Origin: Haberlea rhodopensis
Taxonomy: Eukaryota; Streptophyta; Magnoliopsida; Lamiales; Gesneriaceae
Length of the DNA stretch: 64,000 bases
Direction of reading: 5' to 3'
Assembly (NCBI GenBank): GCA_907163345.1
Contig: CAJQUN010000479.1
Span: 352,933 to 416,932, forward strand
Below the pieces are notes generated by a model. The model was not told the DNA's origin, ran no database searches, and saw only the letters and a program-made list of their open reading frames with translations. Made by a program: the position numbers and the translations under genes. How positions within the stretch are numbered: the stretch's first letter is position 1; each line of letters begins with the position of its first letter. This document shows positions 56,251-64,000 of the stretch, piece by piece.

Positions 56251-59200
56251 TTAGTGGTATCAAGGCAGTGGTTAGCTCTTTGGGGCTGTTGAGGGCCTAG
56301 GAAAATATGATGGGAATGAGAAGTACATACTTAGGCATGATGGTAGTTAGTGTTGCGTGGCACAACTATATTGCTTATGTGCGTTTATGATATGTGTTCA
56401 TAATTGGAATATGTTATTGCTAACCATGGTGGTTGCAGGGTCTTATGAGACATGGACTATGCATTACGGTTGCATAGATAAACATCGGAGTGATGATTCT
56501 AATGCTTTGCCGCTAAATGTTGGAGTGAGGTGCATTAAAATACACTCATGGCGATGTTTATGGGAATACGGGTTATGCATTACGGTTGCATGCACGTCGA
56601 AGCGATGATGCCGCTGTCGTGTCGAAGCGATGGTGAATGCCGCTGTCGTGTCGAAGCGATGATGCCGCTGTCGTGCCGAAACAATTATGGGAACACGGGA
56701 TATGCATTACGGTTGCATGCGTGGCATAGCGATGTGAATACTTGCCGCTGTCATATTATAGTGATGAAGAATATTTGCCGCAAATATGTCGAAGCGAAGG
56801 ATAATGCCGCTGTCATATTTCTATTGCGAGGGATATTATGCCGCTAATATGTCGACGCGAGGGGTATTTCCGCTATCATGCCGGAACGATGGTAAATGCC
56901 GCTGTCGTGTCGAAGTGATGGTAAATGCCGCTGTCACGTCGAAGCGATGGTACCACCGTCATGTCGAAGCGATGGTACCACCGTCATGTCGAAGCGATGG
57001 TGCCGCTGTCGTGTCGAAGCGATGATACATGCTGCTGTCATGACGTAGCGATGTGATCGGGAACAAAGTGCTAAATGAGTGTGAGTACCTCTTGAGTCCG
57101 CGATTATTCCGATATTTTATTGATGATGGTTTCGCCGGGTATTCTATTGGCGATGGTTCATGCCGCCGGGTATCATAGCGATGGCTTATTCCGCTATTCT
57201 ATTGGCGATGGTTCATACCGCTGGGTATTCTATGGCGATGGCTTATGCCGCCAGGTATCATATGGCGATGGTACATTCCGCTACATCTATGGCGATGGTG
57301 CATACCGCCGGATATCTATAGATATTTCATGCCGCTGGCTTTATGGCGAGGGATCATGCCGCCGATTCTATAGCGATGGGTTATACCGCTATGTGCGTAG
57401 CACTGGATTATGCCGCCTACGGGCGATGGGTGCTGCTTGTGTACCACTGATGAACGATGGATACAGGTATTCCGCTATTTTGGTAGCGATGAGGTATGGC
57501 AAATTACTTTGATATCATTATTGTGAATTCCATGTGTTGTTTATGCCACCATGTGTTTGACGATGAGATTATGGATGTCGTATATCGACATGTGCCGTCA
57601 TGTGTTTGACGATGAGATTATGGATGTCGTATATCGACATGAGTCGTCATGTGTTTGACGATGTTATTTGGGATGACTATGTGGACGCGCGGCGTCGTTT
57701 TGGTGAATAATGCATTCACGTTTATGTTTTTTGGTTGTATGGTTTGAGTGCCGATGGTGGGCACATGGTAGAGTCTGGGTCACTAGTTGACGAGACCTTT
57801 TCCGAGCAGGTTTGCTCGATGGAGCATTGGATGCATTGTACCGGTGAGTGTTGCGCATCATGATATAGAGGTAAATATTTGTCGAGTAGTAATACCTTTG
57901 GGTATACTCGCTGGGATGGCTAAGGCCAAGTGTAATGGTAAGAGTAGTCATTGAGGAAGCTACTCGCTTATTGTTGTGATATGTGGTAGACTTGGTCACA
58001 CCCACCCCTGAGGGTGTGGAATAAATCCTACGGAATTAGGATTGTGTTGTAGTGGAGCAAGGACACCGGATTGTCCATTGTGCTTGGTATTTTAGAGATG
58101 TGTTGGGGGGATGACCCACAACTCTAATGGTCGTACGGTATGGTATACCGGGTCGAGACGTGTGTCACGTTGGTAGTTGGTATAAGCCCATGGGGCCAGC
58201 GAATCGCTAGCCAGTTATGGTTGCAGTACTTTGGTGGGCTTGTGTTAGCCTTTATGCTGCTCGTTGGATTCGAGATGGATGAATCGTATGGCGATACGAT
58301 GAGGGTTAAGATAGACTCTTGTAGTCTCTATGTGGCATGGTGTTTGAGGTAGGGAATACCTCACGGGGACGTTTATTACGCCATTAGTTGAGGGACTGGT
58401 ACTGGGACAGCTCAATTTTGTTGGTATTACCAACGTGAGTGTCAACAAGTCGTTGTTAACTCTGGTTGAGCATCCTTGCATGTGGAATGCAACGGGAGTC
58501 GCATTGGTTTGTGAAATATAGTTAGTGAGATGACACTACTATATTGATTCTGTCTCTTGGAGAGATTTGGATTGTGCTGTCTTGGAGACAGCCTGCATCG
58601 GTCGTGGTTTGATTGTAAATCAGCCATGGTAAGCATTACTGGTGTTGGACCGAGTAATGGATTTCTTACCTCGGTGAGACATTTGAGGAGACGTCTCCGG
58701 GGAGATGCTCGATTGTGGAGTACTATGGCATTAGTACAGAGAATCGTTGGGATGTGTATACATGGCGTATACGGATCTTGGATCGGGTATGGTGGTATTG
58801 ATACACTACTCTAACCAGTTGTGTATTTCTGGGTTCCGGGATATGTTTTGGTATAAATATACCCAAGTTTTCTGAACGGTGGTTCGAGGATTGGAGGATC
58901 ATGGATTCATGACATTTTTTCCTTGAAAGGAATGCGGTATCATTATGCCTACCGGTTGAATCTTTCAGGAAGATTCGTTGTTTTGGTTCGTGTGGTGTTG
59001 ATGTCAAAATCACACCCTTTGGTTTTGGTCGTCAACCATCATTCTCCGTGGGGTGAGGATAATTGAGGTTTGACAGTTGGTTTGGGGTTTGGGTATGATT
59101 GGAGATACCCGAGTCCATTGCATTGTGTATGCATGTTGTGTTGGTGTATGGGCATGTATACCGTGTGTGTATACGAATACCAACCTTATTTTGTTCCTTG

Positions 59201-60068
59201 TTGAACGTCGAGTTTGTATGCTTGGTTTTGGTGAATCTCCGGTGTGAGATTGTGGAACCTCGAGATCGGTAATCTCGATGGCACGATGCGTTCTGATGAA
59301 TGATCGTGAAGGTTGTTTGACTTCCCCTGCGGAGGGATCGTCGTATTTGAGACCATGGTAATCCTTGTGGGATAATTCGATAGCCTCCCTGTTTTAGGAT
59401 TGTTAAATCCCAGAATAGACAAGGGGTGGCCAGGACTCAGATTTGTTTGGTGTCGTGGTTGACACGCGTGGCGGGGATGCAATTGATTGTTTTGCGTGAC
59501 CTCTGTGGAACTTGAGGACTTTTTGGAGTCTTAATGGTGTGTCAGGACCAAGATATGATTTCTTGGAACACCTTGTTTTAGATTTCTGTGGTGACGTGTT
59601 TTGTGTGGATCAGTGACCGTGGGTAACCCGGCCCGGATTGCAATTGGTGCAACTAATCCTTTGAAAGAGATGGACTGGGAAGCAGAAACTGGATTTTTCT
59701 GTGAGTATACTGTTTTATACTAGTGGTTCCCATCATAACGATGCGTATCAAGCATCGTGGGCAAGTGGTGAATATCATGGAATGATATCTATGTCAGAAC
59801 CAAGGGAGATTTGGTTGATTTATAATCGTGGTGGACTGACTTCTGGGACGATTCACATCGAGGTATGTTGTTATCTTTTAGGTTTGTGTGGATTTTGGCG
59901 TTTGCTCTATTTTAGAGCTTGGTACGAGATTGGTGTTCTCGCAGTTGTTAATTCGATTCTATATGGTCCGGAATCGGGGTTGTGACTTTGTTTTGGTTGT
60001 GTAGTCCTGATGTTACGTGGAGTAGACCGGCGCAATTTCGAAGACGAAATTTATTAGTGGGGGATAAT
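56251..60068 (+). other. LARD-D interior, noncoding
   Basis: This 3,818 bp begins with the primer site TGGTATCAAGGC (56255-56266, altered from the tRNA-Met complement). It contains a CCGCT/AGCGA array (56490-57490), then about 2.5 kb of unique-looking DNA loosely alignable with LARD-F. It ends with the inverted repeat aatttcg-aaga-cgaaatt (60034-60051) and purine tract (60055-60068). The longest ORF (57120-57512) is translated array. No gag or pol trace was found on either strand. Confidence 0.85.
56490..57490 (+). repeat. CCGCT/AGCGA array in LARD-D interior
   Basis: Units such as GCCGCTGTCGTGTCGAAGCG repeat every 25-35 bp (56580-57060), then GGCGATGGTTCATNCCGCYG-type units (57120-57480). 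This is the longest such array in the window. Confidence 0.88.
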
Positions 60069-62576
60069 TGTGATTGTCCGGGGATTAATGGTGTTAACCC
60101 CGGTGTGGTATTAATCCTTAATGGATTTATATTGTGGCAATTAGGAATTAATTGCGGTTTTGGGTCTCCCGAGGTTGTAAAGCGGGCATTTTGGATCGTT
60201 GGATCCAAAGGTCGAGATTGTATTCTCAATTTAGTGAAAAAACCTATGATTTAGGTTTTTGGTGAGAGTCGGGATCCGGGATGCAGTCGTTGCATGTTGA
60301 GATTTTGGTTATTGGTATGATTTAATCGGAGTGGGTTTTAATTATTTAATTAAAACATGGCTAATGTGAGTCTTAATGCATAATTGGATAAGGGGTTTTG
60401 AAATTTCATGTTGGACATAATTTTCATACCATACAATTATTTGATGCATGATATAAAAATGTTAAATAACATTCCCCCTCCTTTACATCCCATCCACCCC
60501 CATTCCATCATCTTTATGTCTTGACCTTACCATCACCACATCCAACCCACCATTGTTCGTTCCTCAACTTGGAAGGGAGGAGAAAGCTTTGGAAAAGAGC
60601 CATTTTCATGATTTCTTGCTAGAATCTTGAAGCTCAAAGGGTAAGCTACCAACCTAGCAAAGTTTTGTTGTATATTTGTTGGTTTTGGTGTTGTATCTTG
60701 GGGTTCAAGGGTAGATCTTGTTCTAACATGGTTGTATGTGTTGGGGGTTAGGTTTTGTAGTGTTTAGATGGTTTTTGGTTGGTTTTATGTTGTAAATCGA
60801 AGTGGGTTTGAGCTATAGGTGATCTGGTGTTGAAAAGGAGCTCATTCTTGGAGGTTTCTCGCGTATACAGGGCTGCTGGATCGATCCGAAATTATTTTCG
60901 ATCGATCAAGCATGGCAGAATGTTTTTGTGGCTTTGGAACAGTGGACCGATCGATCGGTATTTTGACCGATCGATCGGAGGGTGGTTCTCGATCGATCGA
61001 GATGAAATTTCGATCGATCGAGATGGCCAGTTTGTTGGTGCCTCTTTTGTTGTTTCTTGGCTCTTTTTGGGTGTCTTGCATGCTTCGCCCCGGGTTATTT
61101 TAAAGGTTAATTGTCATGGATAGACAATATTTTTGGGTATTATACAGCTTAGCCGGGAACTTTTATAATTTGGTAATCGTCATGGATAGACGATATGTTT
61201 GGGAGTTTTTGAACGTGCTTGGGCACGTGGTTGCATGCTTATGCTTGATTGTGGGTTGTTTATGCGTTTTAGCACATCTTTCTCGAGGCATGGAAACTAA
61301 AGCAAGGTTTTGGCTCGGACTACAGAAACTCAAGGTACGTATGACGTACGAGCATAGCCTATTATAATGTTGCAACTGTAAAATGCATGTATGTGGCAAT
61401 TGGTTAAATGGATATGGAAATGCATGGCATGTGGTATTTGGGTTAAATGGGTATGGAAATATGTGGCATGTGGTAATTGCATCGAATAGGTATTGAAATG
61501 CATGGTGCATGATACTTGCTATAAACGGATAATGATATGCATGGTAAATGGTATTTTATGTCAAATGGATTATACATTGGGAACCATATGGTGCCGCTAT
61601 TGAGCGAGCAATGAACTTGGGGATGCTGTCGCCATTGAGCGACCATCAGTTATGACGCCGCTATTGTTGAGCGTGCGCGGGGTTTAGAATGCCGCTATTG
61701 TGGAGCGAGCATGAAATAGGAACATGGAACCATTCATTTGATATATGTGACATCTACGGTCTTTTATATAATAATTGTACCATATTGGTTATGGAACTGG
61801 CATAATAAAACGGTATTACTTAATCCATGCGCCGATTAAACTGGCTTTGGGAATCTGATGAGTTTGGTTATTTTGAGAACAGGGACAATACAGGGTATCC
61901 CGGATGAGGGTGATACCATCCAGGGAGTATCATTAAATTAATGCATTTACATTCTGTAAATTATGAATTGCAATGTTATGTTATTGGATTGGTGGTATTG
62001 GTATGCTCACACCCGTGTGGGGGCTGTCTCTGTTGGGGCAGGCGTTACAGGTGTAGCAGCAGCTTTGGAGTTGAGCTCGGGCTGTTGATTTGAGGTAACT
62101 TCCAGGATCGAGGTACCAGAGCTGGTTGAATAAGTACATAGATCCAGTGGTTGAGATCGAGCTGTGCTTGGGAGGTGCTTCCAGGGATGAAATACCAGTA
62201 ACGGTATCCGGTAGAGTGTTTTAATACATCAGATTACACGCTTATCCATTGTGGTAACTCTTATGTGAGTACATTTAACGTGTATATGGAATGTATCAAT
62301 GGGCTGGCGGCTTCTCTCTCTTGTTCTTATGGTTGCATGCAATTAATTATGGAATTGCTAAATGAACTAAGAGCAGGTTAGTGTATTATGTGGGGCATGT
62401 TATATGAATAATCTGGGTTGGGGAATCTGATATTATGTGAATGGAATGCAAGAAATTTTCTGGGTAGCATACGGTGTTGCACTTGCACATGGTTTTCCCC
62501 ATGATGGTATGATTATATGCACTAATGGTATGGCTTAATACACTAATAACGTGTTAAGGGCACGGGGGTCCTTACA
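60069..62576 (+). repeat. LARD-D 3' LTR
   Basis: This 2,508-bp LTR starts tgtgattgtccgg and ends gggggtccttaca. It differs from the 5' copy by numerous one-base indels. Its palindrome array (60879-61020) has lost several sites to substitutions. Confidence 0.92.
60879..61020 (+). repeat. CGATCGATCG array, partly decayed (LARD-D 3' LTR)
   Basis: This is the counterpart of 54569-54711. The first pair reads gatcgatcc and cgatcgatca, so its complementarity is reduced, while the site mutated in the left LTR is perfect here. Confidence 0.9.
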
Positions 62577-62581
62577 TCTGC

Positions 62582-63521
62582 TATTCCTTCCTATCCCGTG
62601 CCCCTCATAGGCATGTGCACCGGCAGAGCTGAAGTGCAGTTGCAAGGAGCCTCCTCGACAAGAGGATACATTCGTCCTAAGTGGTATCAGCATTGGGGTG
62701 CGCCAGTCTTGTTTGTAAAGAAAAAGGATGTTCGATGCGTCTGTGCATCGATTACCGTCAATTGAATAAAGTGACGATTAAGAACAAGTACCCCCTTCCG
62801 AGGATTGATGACTTATTTGATCAGCTTCAGGGCACGGAGCTTTACTCAAAGATTGACTTGAGGTCAGGCTATCACCAGATATGAGTTAGAGCTGATGACA
62901 TACAAAAGACAGCTTTTCGGACTCGGTATGGCCACTACGAGTTCTTAGTGATGCCGTTCGGGGTGACGAATGCCCCGGCTGTCTTTATGAGCCTGATGAA
63001 CAGAGTGTTTCAGAGATATCTTGATCAGTTCGTCATCATATTTATTGACGACATCATTGTCTAATCGAGAAGTAGGGAGGAGCATGCCAATCACTTGAGG
63101 ACGGTGCTACAGATCCTGAGGGATCATCAGTTGTATGCCAAGCTCAGCAAGTGTGAGTTCTGGCTGAACAGTGTAGCGTTCTTGGGTCATATTATCTCTC
63201 GAGAGGGGATTTCAATAGATCCCAGAAAGATAGAGGCGATTATGGATTGGTCTGTGCTGACTTCAGTCATGAGATCCGAAGTTTTTTGGTTTGGCTGGGT
63301 ATTATCGACGCTTTGTCGAAGGATTTTCAAAGATTGCCAAGCCACTGACACAACTGACTCAGAAGGGAGTCCCATTCTGTTGGTCGGAAGCTTGTGAGCA
63401 GAGCTTCCAGAGTTGAAGCACAGATTGACTTCGGCACCAGTATTGGTGATTGTCTCCAGGGAGAACAAGCGTTCGTTCTCTATACTGATGCTCCCTTCAG
63501 GTTTAGGATGCGTACTGATGC
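62582..63521 (+). pseudogene. Gy-E pol fragment 2: RT to RNase H start
   Basis: This resumes Gy-E after LARD-D. It contains the RT region with LCIDYRQLNKVTIKNKYPLP, SKIDLRSGYHQI, the active-site neighbourhood FIDDI (about 63043) and FLGHIISREGISIDPRKIEA. Many one-base insertions and deletions occur in 62582-62720 and again near 63260-63500, plus in-frame stops at about 62882 (TGA) and 63062 (TAA). It ends in the RNase H start where Co-G inserts at 63522. It is clearly a pseudogene unless the indels are sequencing errors. Confidence 0.9.
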
Positions 63522-64000
63522 TGTTGGGATATGCCCTAAGACATGTCATTAGATGATTGTTTTGACATACAATGTTTATGATTATGAATGGCAATTCATT
63601 ATTATATATTATTCGTTTAACTGTGCCATGTGAATTAATATATGTTAATGTCCTTAGAATAATATTGTATTATTTTTAAAACATTGTCCCTAGTCAAGTA
63701 TTATCATGAATAAGGATAATGATATACATAGAGACTAGTTAAATTGATTGATGAATTGTTCATTGATATGATATATCAAATCAACACATGGGTACATGTT
63801 AGAGAACGATGTACTGGACAGACCCACCATGAGAATGCTACATGGATAGTTTATATGAGTGTCATAAGCAATTCTCATATGATAATAATGTATGTAATCC
63901 TTACGACTGTGATCATCAGAGATCCCAACATAAGGAGTTATGTATCTTGATGTTTTCAAACGTTACCCGTAACAGGGTAAACTATAAAAGGCAACTATTT
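63522..64000 (+). mobile_element. Co-G: copia LTR of the Co-M family, plus strand, cut by window end
   Basis: This starts tgttgggatatgccctaag at 63522, after the candidate target gatgc (63517-63521). It follows the reverse complement of the Co-M LTR with scattered substitutions and small indels, including the GTTACCCGTAAC palindrome and a TATA-like tataaaaggc near the window end. Whether it is a full element or a solo LTR cannot be seen. Confidence 0.88.

Larger units (their letters stand above)
44786..62576 (+). mobile_element. LARD-D: noncoding LTR retrotransposon derivative carrying Gy-C in its left LTR
   Basis: The left LTR is 44786-45432 plus 54411-56250, split by Gy-C; the interior is 56251-60068; the right LTR is 60069-62576. 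The duplication tctgc flanks it, and Gy-E pol resumes exactly beyond. The interior has no gag or pol. LTR ends (tgtgat...gggtccttaca), primer site and 3' inverted repeat match the chromovirus families, so it probably parasitises their proteins. LTR copies differ by many small indels, so it is older than Gy-C. Confidence 0.93.

Noticed and set aside
57120..57512. 130-codon ORF in LARD-D interior
   Set aside because: It translates the CCGCT/AGCGA array, is repetitive, and has no counterpart kept in LARD-F.
1..64000. Host protein-coding genes, rRNA genes, endogenous pararetrovirus or DNA transposons
   Set aside because: Every segment was assigned to an LTR element; no coat or movement protein, transposase or host domain was recognised.

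Overview
This 64 kb window is plant nuclear DNA built entirely from LTR retrotransposons nested in one another. I found no host gene, tRNA, rRNA or microbial gene. Evidence for a plant: Ty1/copia and Ty3/gypsy (chromovirus-type) elements with LTRs of 1.4-2.5 kb, TG...CA ends, primer-binding sites matching initiator tRNA-Met (TGGTATCAGAGC), a Sirevirus with an extra ORF after pol, and large noncoding LTR elements. It is probably a eudicot; I cannot place the species.

Layout, from target-site duplications (TSDs) and broken reading frames. Gy-E is the outermost element, a gypsy element whose pol survives only at 44316-44785 and 62582-63521. Gy-B (gypsy; LTRs 27281-28862, left-truncated, and 42464-44315) sits in Gy-E. 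A Sirevirus (Co-S, 1-27280, 5' end outside the window) sits in the left LTR of Gy-B. Co-M (copia, minus strand, 3902-22176, TSD ttcat) sits in Co-S just after pol. Gy-A (gypsy, 9628-19125, TSD tatat) sits in the leader of Co-M. This branch is five levels deep. LARD-F (noncoding LTR element, minus strand, 31927-40842, TSD atgac/atgat) interrupts the RNase H end of Gy-B pol. LARD-D (related noncoding element, 44786-62576, TSD tctgc) interrupts Gy-E pol, and Gy-C (gypsy, 45433-54405, TSD gatct) sits in the left LTR of LARD-D. Co-G, a Co-M-family LTR in the opposite orientation, breaks Gy-E again at 63522 and runs off the window.

Coding content is gag, protease, reverse transcriptase, RNase H and integrase, plus the Sirevirus extra ORF. 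Every polyprotein has at least one frameshift, stop or insertion, so no element looks autonomous as read here. Gy-A, Gy-C and Co-M are only lightly damaged and have very similar LTR pairs, so they are recent.

The most unusual signals are in the noncoding parts. (1) Four otherwise different LTR families (Gy-A, Gy-B, Gy-C, LARD-D) carry 3-4 pairs of the palindrome CGATCGATCG, nearly always 21-22 bp apart start to start. Spacers differ, yet flanking bases often remain complementary, so each pair can fold into a hairpin. (2) The same LTRs, and LARD-F, share a 60-68 nt segment bounded by an acceptor-like TAG and a donor-like AAG|GTACGT (GTACAA in Gy-B), and gag start codons directly follow acceptor-like sequences, suggesting a spliced leader. 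(3) CCGCT/AGCGA arrays, a telo-box/TTCGAA hairpin array in the Co-M leader and a dense CAACTGG array in the Sirevirus LTR are further repeat-built regulatory candidates.
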